From contig CANMOU010000002.1 in the NCBI GenBank assembly GCA_947499555.1, positions 507,001 to 571,000 of the forward strand: DNA of 64,000 bases. The letters run 5' to 3'. A program made the position numbers and the translations under genes. Shown one piece after another: positions 1-9,064 of this stretch; within the stretch, counting starts at the first letter, position 1, and the number at the start of each line of letters is the position of its first letter. The DNA comes from an uncultured Roseovarius sp. (GTDB taxonomy: Bacteria; Pseudomonadota; Alphaproteobacteria; Rhodobacterales; Rhodobacteraceae). The notes under the pieces were generated by a model. The model had not been told where the DNA came from and made no database searches. It worked only from the letters and a program-made list of their open reading frames with translations.

Positions 1-108
1 CGCCTGGTAGTTGCGGACGCCGTCCCATTCTTCGCCTTGCTCACCTTTGCCCATCTGCTGCGACCAACTCCAGGTGGAAGGTTCAGATTTGAAAAGCCAA
101 TAGCGCAA
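1..108 (-). CDS. EVE-domain protein, N-terminal part (gene runs off the window)
   Basis: The reverse strand from 108 down to the window edge is open for 36 codons and begins LRYWLFKSEPSTWSW, then GEEWDGVRNYQA. This is the characteristic opening of EVE-domain proteins (thymocyte nuclear protein 1 family), which are PUA-like folds thought to bind modified bases or nucleic acid. The start is a TTG at 106-108, three bases after the stop of the preceding yciI gene, so the two are probably cotranscribed. The C-terminal two thirds lie outside the window. Family is fairly sure; cellular role is not known. Confidence 0.8.
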   Translation of the reverse strand, partial: MRYWLFKSEPSTWSWSQQMGKGEQGEEWDGVRNYQA

Positions 109-111
109 GGA

Positions 112-381
112 TCAGATCACTTTCTTCCAAGGAATTAAATCAACCTTCTCAAAAAGACCTGCCTTTGCATAGGGGTCAGCATCCGCCCAGTCTTTTGCCG
201 TCGACATGTCGTCGACCTCTAGAATGACAAGTGAGCCGATCATCTCGCCACTGTCACTCAAAAGAGGACCCGCCTGGGATACGATATTGGTCGTCTTCAG
301 GTATTCAATATGAGCATCGCGATTATCGAGCCGCGTTTGCAGTGCACCGGCTTTGTCGCGAGCAATTAGAGCAACGAGCAT
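112..381 (-). CDS. YciI-like protein
   Basis: An 89-residue protein matching the small YciI family (ferredoxin-like dimeric alpha+beta barrel). It opens MLVALIARDK, has GPLL at mid-length and the family's DPYAKAGLF near the C-terminus, where the conserved Asp of the putative active site lies. Length is normal for the family. It begins directly at the gpsA stop (no spacer) and is followed after three bases by the EVE-domain gene, so it belongs to the tsaD-gpsA string. YciI proteins have no well-established substrate; calling it an enzyme would be inference. Confidence 0.88.
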   Translation of the reverse strand: MLVALIARDKAGALQTRLDNRDAHIEYLKTTNIVSQAGPLLSDSGEMIGSLVILEVDDMSTAKDWADADPYAKAGLFEKVDLIPWKKVI

Positions 382-1341
382 TCATTCTTCCTTCAATGGT
401 CTGGATAGAAGCATATCCATCGCTTCATGCACATTCAATTTACCCTCGACGAGCGCACAAACGACGGAAGTCACCGGAAGGTCAAAGCCTTGTGATTGCG
501 CAAGATGATGCATGGCACGAGCGGTTGCTGCACCTTCTACCGTGATGCTTGGATCAAAGGTTTCGCCTCGACCAATACTTTGGCCATATCTGTAATTGCG
601 CGATTTATCGGACGTGCATGTCAAGACAAGATCGCCAAAGCCCGAAAGGCCGACCAATGTCTTGTCGCTTGCGCCATCGGATGTCGCCACTCGAACAATC
701 TCGGCAAATCCACGCGTCATCAACGCGGCACGTGCGCTTTCCCCCAAACCTGCGCCCATGGCCGCTCCGCAGGCGATTGCAATGACATTTTTCAGGGCAC
801 CACCATACTCGGCGCCTCGGGCATCGGTCGTCCGGTACACCCTCATGTTTGGGGTGCTCAGTCGAGACTGAAGGTCAATTCCCACAGGGTCATCAACACA
901 GGCCAGCGTCAATGCTGTGGGCAGTCCGCGAGCCACGTCGACGGCAAAAGATGGGCCGGTCAGGATCGCCGAGACGCCCTTTGGTCGAACTTGCAAAATA
1001 ATCTGAGTTGCTGTCAGACCAGAGCCAAGCTCGATGCCTTTGCAACACGCAACCAATATAGCATCCTGAAGATCCTCACGATGTGCTTGAAGAAACGTTC
1101 GAAGTTGCTGCATCGGCACTGCCAACAGAACAGGTTCTGCGGCGGCTGGTGCCTCAAGTTCCGATGTTACCGTCAGATTTTTCGGCAGTTCGACGTCCGG
1201 GAGCCGCTTGGTATTCTCTCGGTTCCTTTGCATTTCAAAAGCGTAATCTGGGTCCCGGCACCAAAGCGTAACCGGCCCGTTTTGAGCCAGCGAAACCGCG
1301 AGGGCCGTACCATAGGCCCCAGCTCCGAGTACCACCGTCAT
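382..1341 (-). CDS. gpsA: Glycerol-3-phosphate dehydrogenase [NAD(P)+]
   Basis: A 319-residue cytosolic enzyme that reduces dihydroxyacetone phosphate to sn-glycerol 3-phosphate for phospholipid synthesis. The N-terminal Rossmann motif GAGAYG is at residues 6-11, CCKGIE near 99-104, LTGPSFA near 128, and the catalytic lysine sits in GALKNV (K184). The C-terminal all-alpha domain includes [12 protein letters not shown]. Length is normal. The start ATG overlaps the tsaD stop (ATGA, 1338-1341), so translation is probably coupled to tsaD, and yciI starts at its stop codon. Confidence 0.96.
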   Translation of the reverse strand: MTVVLGAGAYGTALAVSLAQNGPVTLWCRDPDYAFEMQRNRENTKRLPDVELPKNLTVTSELEAPAAAEPVLLAVPMQQLRTFLQAHREDLQDAILVACCKGIELGSGLTATQIILQVRPKGVSAILTGPSFAVDVARGLPTALTLACVDDPVGIDLQSRLSTPNMRVYRTTDARGAEYGGALKNVIAIACGAAMGAGLGESARAALMTRGFAEIVRVATSDGASDKTLVGLSGFGDLVLTCTSDKSRNYRYGQSIGRGETFDPSITVEGAATARAMHHLAQSQGFDLPVTSVVCALVEGKLNVHEAMDMLLSRPLKEE

Positions 1342-2432
1342 GCCTTGGCACCTTTCTTGCCGCCACCGATCAAGGTCTCGCTTTTTGTATCAAGCGGCCA
1401 TCTGGGTCGCGCGGCAAGAGACATGTCGGAGCGGATGCCTGCGTGATATTGCTCCGCTCCGGCGTAGGCAATCATCGCCGCGTTATCGGTACAAAGTGCG
1501 AGAGGTGGCGCAACGAACTTCACCTCCATCTCCTCACACATAAGCTCCAACTTCGCACGGATAGATGCATTTGACGCGACCCCACCCGCCACCGAAAGAA
1601 CCGGGTTTTCGCCTAAGTCTTTCATGGTCGATGCAAGTGCACGGCGTGTTTTTTCTGTCAAGACATCCGCAACCGCCGCCTGAAAGCTGGCGCAAAGATC
1701 TGATCGAGCCTCTTTCGGAATCCCACCCTGAGCGTCAATAATCCTATCTCGCGCTCGAATGATTGCGGTCTTCAGACCGGAAAAAGACATATCGCATCCT
1801 GGTCTGTCCAATAGTGGGCGCGGAAAGCTGAACTTGCGTGGATCGCCTGCTGCGGCTTCTTTTTCGATCGAGGGGCCGCCGGGTTGCGACAGGCCCAGGA
1901 TTCGCGCGGATTTGTCGAATGCCTCTCCTGGTGCATCGTCAATGGTTCCGCCAAGCCTGGTGAAGCTCGTAGGGCCGCTCACAAACAGCAACTGACAATG
2001 ACCGCCGGACACCAGAAGCATGAGATAGGGAAAAGAGATACCATCTGTCAGGCGTGGCGTTAACGCATGTCCAGCAAGATGATTGACGCCAATTAGGGGC
2101 TTTCCTGTCGTCGCAGCAATGCCTTTCGCGCACATGACACCTGACAAGACACCACCAATGAGCCCCGGACCTGCAGTGACGGCGACAAGGTCGATGTCAG
2201 ACAATCGTAAATCAGCGGCAAACATTGCCTCAAGCACGCAGTGATCAATTTTCTCAACATGTGCCCGCGCCGCAATTTCGGGTACGACGCCCCCAAATTC
2301 TGAATGAAGGTCATTCTGGCCTTTGACGATTGAGGATAAGATATCCGCTCTCTGTGCTGACCACTCGACCACGGCTGCAGCCGTATCGTCGCAACTGCTT
2401 TCGATACCGAGAACCGTGAATGTCTGCGTCAT
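1338..2432 (-). CDS. tsaD: tRNA N6-adenosine threonylcarbamoyltransferase
   Basis: TsaD (Kae1/Gcp family) transfers threonylcarbamoyl to A37 of ANN-decoding tRNAs. From [13 protein letters not shown] the product is 364 residues, typical for the family. [10 protein letters not shown] is at 9-18 and the metal-binding histidines at 118 and 122 (NHLAGH). Later glycine-rich stretches ([19 protein letters not shown]) belong to the ASKHA ATPase fold. The open frame extends 65 codons further upstream but that stretch does not resemble TsaD and would run into divergent hemD. First gene of the tsaD-gpsA-yciI-EVE string; its partner tsaE is in the same window at 56.9 kb. Confidence 0.96.
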   Translation of the reverse strand: MTQTFTVLGIESSCDDTAAAVVEWSAQRADILSSIVKGQNDLHSEFGGVVPEIAARAHVEKIDHCVLEAMFAADLRLSDIDLVAVTAGPGLIGGVLSGVMCAKGIAATTGKPLIGVNHLAGHALTPRLTDGISFPYLMLLVSGGHCQLLFVSGPTSFTRLGGTIDDAPGEAFDKSARILGLSQPGGPSIEKEAAAGDPRKFSFPRPLLDRPGCDMSFSGLKTAIIRARDRIIDAQGGIPKEARSDLCASFQAAVADVLTEKTRRALASTMKDLGENPVLSVAGGVASNASIRAKLELMCEEMEVKFVAPPLALCTDNAAMIAYAGAEQYHAGIRSDMSLAARPRWPLDTKSETLIGGGKKGAKA

Positions 2433-2504
2433 AGTCCCTTCCGTTGCGCCAGTGCCTTGAGGCAGGTAACACCTGAGAAGCGCACGAACAACTCTGGAAC
2501 TGTA

Positions 2505-3236
2505 ATGACAGTCAAGATCCTGATAACAAGACCGGCTGCATCCAGTGAAGAGTTTGCAACCAAACTCCGCGCAAGGTTGGGTCAGGATCTTTCCATTGTG
2601 ATCGCGCCACTCATCGAGATAAGGCATCTGCGCCCAGCAACCGACATATCCAGATATAGAACGCTCGTCTTTACATCAGCAAACGCGGTGCAAGGCTTTG
2701 CAGTGTTGACCGAAAATCGAAATTTCGACTGCTTTGTTGTTGGCCCGAACACAGCCGAAGCTGCGCTGCACGACGGTTTCAAGCCTCATGAAGGTCCCGG
2801 CACGGCCCAAGAACTCGCCCAAGACCTTTTGCGCATCCAGCCACCAGAGCCGATACTTTATGTCAGAGGGACACACGTGGCCTTTGACCTGTCCGCCCAT
2901 ATGAGACGACATGCTGCAGAGATTGAGGATGTGGTCGTTTATGAACAGGTCGCGAAAAGCTTGTCCAACAAGGCGGCCTCGGAAATGAAAGAAGCTTCAA
3001 GTTTGATCGTTCCACTTTTCTCACCGCGAACAGCAAGAATCTTCTCGGATCAGTGCAAAACTGATGCGCGTTTATTCATTGGCGCCATGAGCAAAAGTGT
3101 TGCGGACCACATTACGTCTTTGAAACTGACGAAGTTGACGATTGCCGATAAACCCACATCTTGTTCGATGGTTGATGTGACAGAGCGGCTCTTTCATGAG
3201 GCCATTCACCTTGAGGGTGGCGGAACGGCGCAGTAA
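2505..3236 (+). CDS. hemD: Uroporphyrinogen-III synthase
   Basis: Start chosen at [14 protein letters not shown] (243 residues), which matches the family's usual opening; the frame extends 16 codons upstream from a TTG without support. HemD cyclises and inverts ring D of hydroxymethylbilane in tetrapyrrole synthesis. Recognisable parts are ITRP near the N-terminus, [27 protein letters not shown] and the C-terminal half with [10 protein letters not shown]. Sequence conservation in this family is low, so the call also rests on context: it lies directly upstream of the COG4223 and hemY genes, a typical alphaproteobacterial arrangement, and is divergent from tsaD across 72 bp. Confidence 0.9.
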   Translation: MTVKILITRPAASSEEFATKLRARLGQDLSIVIAPLIEIRHLRPATDISRYRTLVFTSANAVQGFAVLTENRNFDCFVVGPNTAEAALHDGFKPHEGPGTAQELAQDLLRIQPPEPILYVRGTHVAFDLSAHMRRHAAEIEDVVVYEQVAKSLSNKAASEMKEASSLIVPLFSPRTARIFSDQCKTDARLFIGAMSKSVADHITSLKLTKLTIADKPTSCSMVDVTERLFHEAIHLEGGGTAQ

Positions 3237-3283
3237 AGTCCTTGAGTACATTGACACTTTGAGATTCGAGAAAGGCTGTTGCA

Positions 3284-4531
3284 GTGGCGAGGAAAAAAAC
3301 TTCCCAATCGGCAGGTGCGGCAGCAAATGACAAAGCGCGAAATGAGAGCGATACGGCAGAAGCCAAGCAGACAGACAAGGCGACCGTTCCGGAGCAATCA
3401 GATGAAAAAGATCTGAAAGTCTCCAAGGAAAAACTCGATGAATCGAAGGCTGAGGGCAGCACAGATCCCTTGGATGAGAAGCCCGTCGCTGATGCAGAGC
3501 CAAAGTTAGATGATGGTAAAGCTGCGGCTGACGAGCCGTCGTCGGAGGTAGCGGCATCGCGACAAGATACGGAAGGTTCTTTTCTCCCGATGATGCTTGG
3601 TGGCATAGCGGCAGGTGCTGTAGGCTTTGCTGCGGCTTTCTTTGGAATTGCGGACAAGCCTGACCCGGCGATTCCAGCGATTGCCAGTCAGATTGAGTCC
3701 CTTCAGTCAGTTGTTGACGAAAACCGCTTGTCGCTCGATAGCATTGCACAGACTGTAGACAGTGAAGACACGCCCAGCATGGCCGCCATCGAGGAATTAC
3801 AGGCGTCAATCTCGGAATTGACCTCACGGCTTGGCTCGACGGAAGAGGTTTTAAACAACATCGACACACGCCTTACCACTCTTGAAAAAAGACCTGTCAC
3901 AGAGGGGGCTTCTGACGAGGCGGTTGCGGCTTATGAGCGAGAGTTGAAAGCCGCAAAAGAGGATTTTGCGCATCAACGCGCTGCTCTGGAAGAGCTCATT
4001 GCGAACGCAGTGAATACAGAAGAGGCGGCAGAGGATGCTGCAGACGCCGCCATGCGGCGGGCTGGCATCAGCCGCGTTCTCTCCGCGTTAGAAAGTGGTG
4101 CGCCTTTTGACGCCGCCGTGGCCGACCTTCAAACTGCAGGCGCAGAGGTTCCAGAAGAGCTGAGCAATGTTTCAAGCCAGGGCGTCACAACAACGGCAGA
4201 ACTACAACAGGCTTTCCCGGAGGCCGCGCGCGCGGCACTCGCAGCGGCACGGCGCACGCAGGGAGGTAGCGAAGGGGAAACAGGATTCTCCGGTTTCCTG
4301 CGGGATAAACTTGGGGTTCGGTCGTTGGAACCCCGAGAAGGAAACGATCCTGATGCGATTTTGTCCCGAGCGGAAGCGGCGACAAGAGAAGGGCGTCTTT
4401 CAGATGCGCTTTCGGAAATTGACAGCCTTCCTGAGGCCGCAAAGGCAGAGCTGGCGGACTGGGTAAGTGAAGCAAACGGACGCCTAGAGGCTCTGCGCGC
4501 TGCGCAAAGCCTAAGCGAAACTGTGAAGTAA
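3284..4531 (+). CDS. COG4223 / mitofilin-like membrane protein
   Basis: A 415-residue protein starting at GTG, with AAAGG about eight bases upstream. Residues 1-100 are an acidic, lysine/alanine/glutamate-rich, probably disordered cytoplasmic tail. One membrane helix covers about 101-122 (LPMMLGGIAAGAVGFAAAFF), and the rest is periplasmic with a long coiled coil (about 130-260) and a C-terminal helical region. This architecture is that of the alphaproteobacterial COG4223 proteins, related to mitochondrial mitofilin/Mic60 and invariably found between hemD and hemY. A role in membrane shaping is known for some relatives; it is inferred here. Confidence 0.85.
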   Translation: MARKKTSQSAGAAANDKARNESDTAEAKQTDKATVPEQSDEKDLKVSKEKLDESKAEGSTDPLDEKPVADAEPKLDDGKAAADEPSSEVAASRQDTEGSFLPMMLGGIAAGAVGFAAAFFGIADKPDPAIPAIASQIESLQSVVDENRLSLDSIAQTVDSEDTPSMAAIEELQASISELTSRLGSTEEVLNNIDTRLTTLEKRPVTEGASDEAVAAYERELKAAKEDFAHQRAALEELIANAVNTEEAAEDAADAAMRRAGISRVLSALESGAPFDAAVADLQTAGAEVPEELSNVSSQGVTTTAELQQAFPEAARAALAAARRTQGGSEGETGFSGFLRDKLGVRSLEPREGNDPDAILSRAEAATREGRLSDALSEIDSLPEAAKAELADWVSEANGRLEALRAAQSLSETVK

Positions 4532-4549
4532 TGGCCGGGGGCTGATAAA

Positions 4550-6040
4550 ATGTTATGGTCTGTTGTCAAAATCGTACTGTTTATCTGCCTTGTTCTGGCT
4601 GCCAGTTACGGCGCGATTTTCCTGCTTGAACTCGAAGGCGGCGTTCGCGTCGTCATGGCAGGCCAGGAGTTCAACCTGACACCCCTCATGGCCGTGATCG
4701 CGCTAGTGGCTTTGGTGATCGCCATCTGGCTTCTGCTCAAGCTAGCATCGCTGATCGTCGCTGTAGTGCGTTTCATCAATGGAGATGAAACAGCCTTGTC
4801 ACGCTACTTTGACCGCAATCGCCAGGAAAAGGGATATCGCGCGCTTTCTGAAGGTCTTGTCGCTTTGGCCGCTGGCGAAGGTGACGTAGCGATGTCCAAG
4901 GCAAATCGCGCAGAAAAATACCTTCGTAAACCTGCGCTGACAAATCTGATCACCGCGCAAGCCGCCGAAATGTCAGGCAACAGACGCAAGGCCGAGGAAG
5001 TCTACAAACGACTTCTGACAAATGAGAAAACACGGTTCGTTGGCGTGCGCGGCATCATGCGCCAGAAATTGGCCGATGGAGACACCGAAACTGCGCTCAA
5101 ATTGGCTCAGACGGCCTTTGGGCTAAAGCCAAAACACGAAGAGATACAGGACACACTGCTTCAGCTTCAGGCTCAGACACAGGATTGGACCGGGGCCAGA
5201 GAAACGCTCAATGCGAAGTTGAAATCAGGCAACCTTCCACGAGATGTCCATCGTCGTCGCGATGCCGTGCTCGCTCTTTCAGAAGCGAAAGATATCCTCG
5301 AAGACGGAAAAAGCATTGAGGCGCGTGAGGCGAGCATCGAAGCGAACCGGCTTTCGCCGGATCTTGTTCCTGCAGCCGTATTGGCCGCACGAGGCTATCT
5401 TGAACATGGCAACAAGAGGAACGCAGGCCGCGTTATTCGGAAAGCATGGAGCGCACAACCGCATCCTGATCTTGCTTCTGTTTTTGCGGAAATCGAACCC
5501 GACGAGTCACCACAAGCGCGGATCAAGCGGTTTACCAAGCTTCTCAAAGAACATTCGGAAAATCGCGAGACCAAGCTGATCGAGGCAGAGCTGCATCTTG
5601 CGGCGGAAGATTTTCCTGCCGCGCGACGGGCTTTGGGCGATCATGCCGAGATTGACCCGGATTCTCGGGCGCTGACTATCATGGCTGCAATCGAGCGCGG
5701 AGAAGGGGCAGCTGACAGTGTCGTAAAAGGATGGCTCGCCAGAGCGCTGACGGCGCCTCGTGGACCTCAATGGGTTTGTGACAACTGCCAGCATATTCAT
5801 TCCGAATGGGTCCCGGCCTGCGAAAACTGTCAATCCTTTGATACGCTCAGTTGGCGGTCGCCACCAGCGACAACCTCAGGCTCGGCGACTGGGCTGGAAA
5901 TGCTGCCGCTCATCGTCGGCGCCATTGAGAACGACTCCAAAGATGTTCTCGATGAAACTGAGGATTTGCCCGCCGAAGAAGCAGAAGTCATCGAGTCAGA
6001 AGTGGTTGATGATGTCTCTGAAGCGAAAGTGTCAAATTAG
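4550..6040 (+). CDS. hemY: HemY-family TPR membrane protein with C-terminal zinc ribbon
   Basis: A 496-residue protein of the HemY N-terminal family (not protoporphyrinogen oxidase). Membrane helices are at about 5-27 and 45-73, followed by ISLAND-free helical TPR-like repeats to about 395. The C-terminus carries four cysteines in two pairs, C410-x2-C413 and C424-x2-C427 (CDNCQH, CENCQS), a rubredoxin-like metal knuckle like that of LapB, then an acidic tail. It follows the COG4223 gene by 18 bp. HemY is linked to late heme synthesis by genetics and operon position; molecular function is not established. A perfect 12-bp hairpin follows the stop. Confidence 0.88.
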   Translation: MLWSVVKIVLFICLVLAASYGAIFLLELEGGVRVVMAGQEFNLTPLMAVIALVALVIAIWLLLKLASLIVAVVRFINGDETALSRYFDRNRQEKGYRALSEGLVALAAGEGDVAMSKANRAEKYLRKPALTNLITAQAAEMSGNRRKAEEVYKRLLTNEKTRFVGVRGIMRQKLADGDTETALKLAQTAFGLKPKHEEIQDTLLQLQAQTQDWTGARETLNAKLKSGNLPRDVHRRRDAVLALSEAKDILEDGKSIEAREASIEANRLSPDLVPAAVLAARGYLEHGNKRNAGRVIRKAWSAQPHPDLASVFAEIEPDESPQARIKRFTKLLKEHSENRETKLIEAELHLAAEDFPAARRALGDHAEIDPDSRALTIMAAIERGEGAADSVVKGWLARALTAPRGPQWVCDNCQHIHSEWVPACENCQSFDTLSWRSPPATTSGSATGLEMLPLIVGAIENDSKDVLDETEDLPAEEAEVIESEVVDDVSEAKVSN

Positions 6041-6048
6041 CGCTTTCA

Positions 6049-6085
6049 TGCGTAAAATCGCAGTGCTATAGCCCGATTTTACGCA
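6049..6085 (+). terminator. Hairpin after hemY
   Basis: TGCGTAAAATCG (6049-6060) and its exact complement CGATTTTACGCA (6074-6085) form a 12-bp perfect stem with a 13-base loop, starting eight bases after the hemY stop. No clear T-run follows, so it may be a weak terminator or an mRNA 3'-end stabiliser; it also separates hemY from the tRNA gene. Confidence 0.6.
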
Positions 6086-6113
6086 GATTAGGGCGAAGTC
6101 ACACCGCCTGATC

Positions 6114-6189
6114 GCCGCTGTAGCTCAGCTGGTAGAGCACGTCATTCGTAATGATGGGGTCGGGGGTTCGAGTCCCTTCAGCGGCACCA
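6114..6189 (+). tRNA. tRNA-Thr (anticodon CGU)
   Basis: 76 bases including an encoded CCA end. Acceptor arms GCCGCTG (6114-6120) and CAGCGGC pair perfectly. The D arm is GCTC..GAGC, the anticodon stem CGTCA/TGATG encloses loop TTCGTAA with anticodon CGT, and the T arm carries GTTCGAGTC. CGU reads ACG, a threonine codon. It is the only tRNA gene found in the window. Confidence 0.95.
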
Positions 6190-6550
6190 GAATATTTTAA
6201 AAACATATTAAAAACAAAGGTTTATATTTATAAATTAGAACCAATCCCTCTTATAGTCCCCTTTAAGACTCCATTTGACTTGTACAAGACAGCCTCTTGC
6301 CGCGCTATAGAGCTGCTTGATCGGTCAGGATTCTTCTGAGCAAAAAAGAAAAAGAAGGCGCACGCCTGATCCTTCGCGGCCTCTGTGACAGCCGAAGTTA
6401 CCGCGCTGGCCTCATGGTTGGTGTGTGATTTGATCAGCCGCCGAACTTAGCCATCCGACATGTTCGCGGTTGTCTGACCTGCGATATGGGATCCCGAACA
6501 TCACACGACAACAGGTTTCGGACCTTTGAAGACAAACCCAGGTTTCTCGG
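6190..6550. other. Intergenic stretch between tRNA-Thr and the dehydrogenase gene
   Basis: No convincing gene. The first 100 bases are markedly A+T rich compared with the rest of the window (for example TTTATATTTATAAATTAG), then composition returns to normal. I looked for a tRNA-end duplication, as left by integrases that use tRNA genes, and saw none in this stretch. Short frames present here lack ribosome sites and family features. Confidence 0.5.
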
Positions 6551-7510
6551 CTAAAGTTCGTCCTTTGGCGTCTCATTCCGGAAGAAAGCATCAAGGTTAT
6601 CTAAGGCGCGAAAGCCCATTGCATCGCGGGTCTGAACGGTTGCGCTTCCGATATGGGGGAGCATGAAGATATTGTCGTGAGACGCGAATGCGGGATTGCC
6701 ACCCGGTTCCGTGACAAAACAATCAAGACCGGCCGCCGACAATTTGCCCGTCTCCAACGCATCGAGCAAAGCCGCTTCATCCACAAGCGCCCCTCGAGCT
6801 GTATTAACCACCACGGCTCCATCAGGCAGCAGAGCAAAGCGATCTGCATTCATGAGCGCAATTGTCTCCGGAGTGGCAGGACAATGGAGCGACAAGAAAT
6901 CAGAGACGCTCAGCACGCTTTCTATGTCACTGTGATAACTTGCGCCTTGCTCCATTTCCGGGGTAAGCCGCGTGCGGTTAAAGTAGTGGACATCCATTCC
7001 GAACCCTCGGGCCTTTTCGGCGAAGGCGCGTCCAACGCGACCCATGCCGATAATACCAAGCCGTGCGCCGGTGACTTGTTTGCCCACCATGAAACTGGGC
7101 GACCAGACATCCCAAGCCCCGGTGCGCACCAAACGGTCGCCTTCCACTGCGCGCCGTGCGGCTCCTAACATGAGCAGCATTGCGATCTCTGCTGTCGCGT
7201 CAGACAGCACATCAGGTGTGTTGGTGACTGTGATCCCACGCGCTTTGAGCGCTGGAATATCGCAGTGGTCAACACCGACCGAATGATTGGCGACGATCTT
7301 GAGGCGTGGATCCAAGCGTTCGGCGACCTCTGCGGTAAACAGCTCTGAATGGCATGGGATGATACCGTCGACCTTGGCGCTCATCTCGACAATGTCATCC
7401 GCGCTGCTTAGCCCATCGTCCCAGTTGATGATGCATTCATAACTGGCCTGGGCACGTTCCAAAGTTGCATCAGACAGGCGGCGCGGTATCCAAATTGTGT
7501 TGCGCACCAT
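6551..7510 (-). CDS. D-2-hydroxyacid dehydrogenase (glyoxylate/hydroxypyruvate reductase type)
   Basis: 319 residues, NAD(P)-dependent. The Rossmann glycine motif GMGRVG is at 155-160; the catalytic triad of the family is seen as R239 (NTARGALVDE), E268 (VTEPGG) and H286 (PHIGSAT). The substrate loop VGVDHCD is at 78-84. It most resembles glyoxylate/hydroxypyruvate reductases. It is the last gene of the TRAP-amidase string and follows the small membrane protein without a spacer, so it probably reduces or oxidises a 2-oxo/2-hydroxy acid released from the imported compound; the actual substrate cannot be read from sequence. Confidence 0.9.
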   Translation of the reverse strand: MVRNTIWIPRRLSDATLERAQASYECIINWDDGLSSADDIVEMSAKVDGIIPCHSELFTAEVAERLDPRLKIVANHSVGVDHCDIPALKARGITVTNTPDVLSDATAEIAMLLMLGAARRAVEGDRLVRTGAWDVWSPSFMVGKQVTGARLGIIGMGRVGRAFAEKARGFGMDVHYFNRTRLTPEMEQGASYHSDIESVLSVSDFLSLHCPATPETIALMNADRFALLPDGAVVVNTARGALVDEAALLDALETGKLSAAGLDCFVTEPGGNPAFASHDNIFMLPHIGSATVQTRDAMGFRALDNLDAFFRNETPKDEL

Positions 7511-7708
7511 CTATTTGTCTTTCCTGACCGCCTCTTCCCAGAAATCATAGAGAGCCAAGCATATGACAAAGATCGTGATGATCATGAATGGCATGCCGCC
7601 CTTGAAGCCTGCAAAGCCGGTCGAAATGGAATGCGATAGGCCAATAACGAAGGTCATCATCAACGCCGTGCCAATCATGGCGACAATTATCGTGACAGTT
7701 CGGGACAT
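7511..7708 (-). CDS. Small two-helix membrane protein
   Basis: 65 residues with two hydrophobic segments, about 6-25 (IIVAMIGTALMMTFVIGL) and 38-56 (GMPFMIITIFVICLALYDF), and a charged C-terminus EEAVRKDK. I do not recognise a family. It is placed 12 bp after the amidase and directly before the dehydrogenase start, all on the same strand, so it is probably translated as part of the TRAP-amidase operon. A role as an accessory to the transporter is only a guess from position. Confidence 0.7.
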   Translation of the reverse strand: MSRTVTIIVAMIGTALMMTFVIGLSHSISTGFAGFKGGMPFMIITIFVICLALYDFWEEAVRKDK

Positions 7709-7720
7709 ATGGATTCCTTT

Positions 7721-9064
7721 CTATGTCTCGTCTTCGCTCAAGGCGCGCAGCACCCACGCCGCGGTGCGCATCAGCCGATCATCTTCTTCTGCAGCCCCAA
7801 TTAGTTGCACACCAATTGGCAAACCTGTTCCTCCCAAAAGCAGAGGCAAGGTCAGACAGGGCAAACCGGCCAGCGTCCAGACCGTACAATAGACTGCGTC
7901 TCCAGTGCTGCCATCGGAGAGGGCAAGAGCCTGACCACTGGCGGATGGAGACAGAATAGCATCAAAGTCATTGAAGTGCTCGGCAAAGAAGGCGCTGGTT
8001 GAGTCCTTAACGCCCAAGGCATCCTGATACTGGGCTTCGCTGATCTCGCGGCCTCTGGCAATCGCATCGTGCATAACCTGGCTGATCTGGCTTTCATTTC
8101 CGGTCAGGATTGGCTCCATTTCACGCGCGATTTCATAGTCATAAATCGTCTTGTGCACGTCGACCAATCCAGCCAGCTGCGGTGCAATGGGGAACCTTTC
8201 CACTCGGGGACCCAGCGCATCAATAACAGCTTCCAGCCCCTCTAGAGCATCAGGTGTAAGCCGGTCGTGATATGGCATGTCAAACCATGCGATATCAGGT
8301 TCCACGGGCACGTCGCTCTGAGCGCCTGCAAGCAAGCCGGGACGCGGACGTGCAAAACTTGCTGGGTCATTGGGATCAAAAGATCCAAGCACGTCCCCCA
8401 AGAGTGCCGTGTCTTCCAATGTGTTGGCAAAGCCCCCCACCTGATCGAGCGAAACGGACGTTCGCAAGAGGCCCGTACGCGAGATGACCCCGCGTGTTGG
8501 TTTCCATCCGTAGGTGCCGCAAAATGATGCTGGCCGAATAACCGAGCCGCCGGTTTGCGTGCCCACTGCCAGTGGAACATGCCGCGCCGCAACGGCCGCC
8601 GCAGAACCGCTCGACGAGCCACCGGGTGTACAGGCGTCATTATGTGGATTGGTGGTATCCGTCGGGTGCAGATAGGCAAATTCCGTGGTCTTGGTCTTTC
8701 CCATGATCACCGCGCCCGCCTCACGGAGCCGGTCAACAATGATCGCATCATGTTCCGGCGCACGCCCAGCGAAAACCTTGCTGCCGCGTTCGGTCGGCAG
8801 GAACTTTGTATCAACGATGTCTTTTAGCCCTACAGGCACACCGTGCAGAGGCCCCGTTGCCCGACCCGCCTTGCGAATGCGGTCCATCTCGCGCGCTTGT
8901 ACAAGCGCCAGTTCAGGGTCCAGAAACGCCCAGGCCTTTATTGTCTCATCCGTCGCCTCGATACGCTCAAGATAAGCAGAGACGAGCATCTCTGACATAA
9001 GGCGACCCCCACGGATCGCGTCGGCTGCATGAACAGCCGAAAGCGCAGTCAGATCGCCTTTCAT
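7721..9064 (-). CDS. Amidase (amidase-signature family)
   Basis: 447 residues from MKGDLTALSA; this ATG shares one base with the stop of the TRAP large-subunit gene (TGATG), better supported than the longer frame that starts 78 bases upstream inside that gene. The Ser-cisSer-Lys machinery is visible: Lys81 in VGLKD, the glycine/serine loop GGSSSGSAAAV (148-158) with the cis-serine, and nucleophile Ser174 in QTGGSVIRPAS. Cytosolic hydrolysis of a carboxamide to acid and ammonia is expected. The position suggests that the TRAP system imports its substrate or a precursor. Confidence 0.93.
   Translation of the reverse strand: MKGDLTALSAVHAADAIRGGRLMSEMLVSAYLERIEATDETIKAWAFLDPELALVQAREMDRIRKAGRATGPLHGVPVGLKDIVDTKFLPTERGSKVFAGRAPEHDAIIVDRLREAGAVIMGKTKTTEFAYLHPTDTTNPHNDACTPGGSSSGSAAAVAARHVPLAVGTQTGGSVIRPASFCGTYGWKPTRGVISRTGLLRTSVSLDQVGGFANTLEDTALLGDVLGSFDPNDPASFARPRPGLLAGAQSDVPVEPDIAWFDMPYHDRLTPDALEGLEAVIDALGPRVERFPIAPQLAGLVDVHKTIYDYEIAREMEPILTGNESQISQVMHDAIARGREISEAQYQDALGVKDSTSAFFAEHFNDFDAILSPSASGQALALSDGSTGDAVYCTVWTLAGLPCLTLPLLLGGTGLPIGVQLIGAAEEDDRLMRTAAWVLRALSEDET

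Noticed and set aside
496-1446. 316-codon plus-strand open frame opposite gpsA and tsaD
   Set aside because: It is the mirror frame of two certain genes, has no family features and no ribosome site.
6114-6550. Genomic-island attachment site at tRNA-Thr
   Set aside because: No integrase gene and no copy of the tRNA 3' end downstream in the window; only A+T enrichment.
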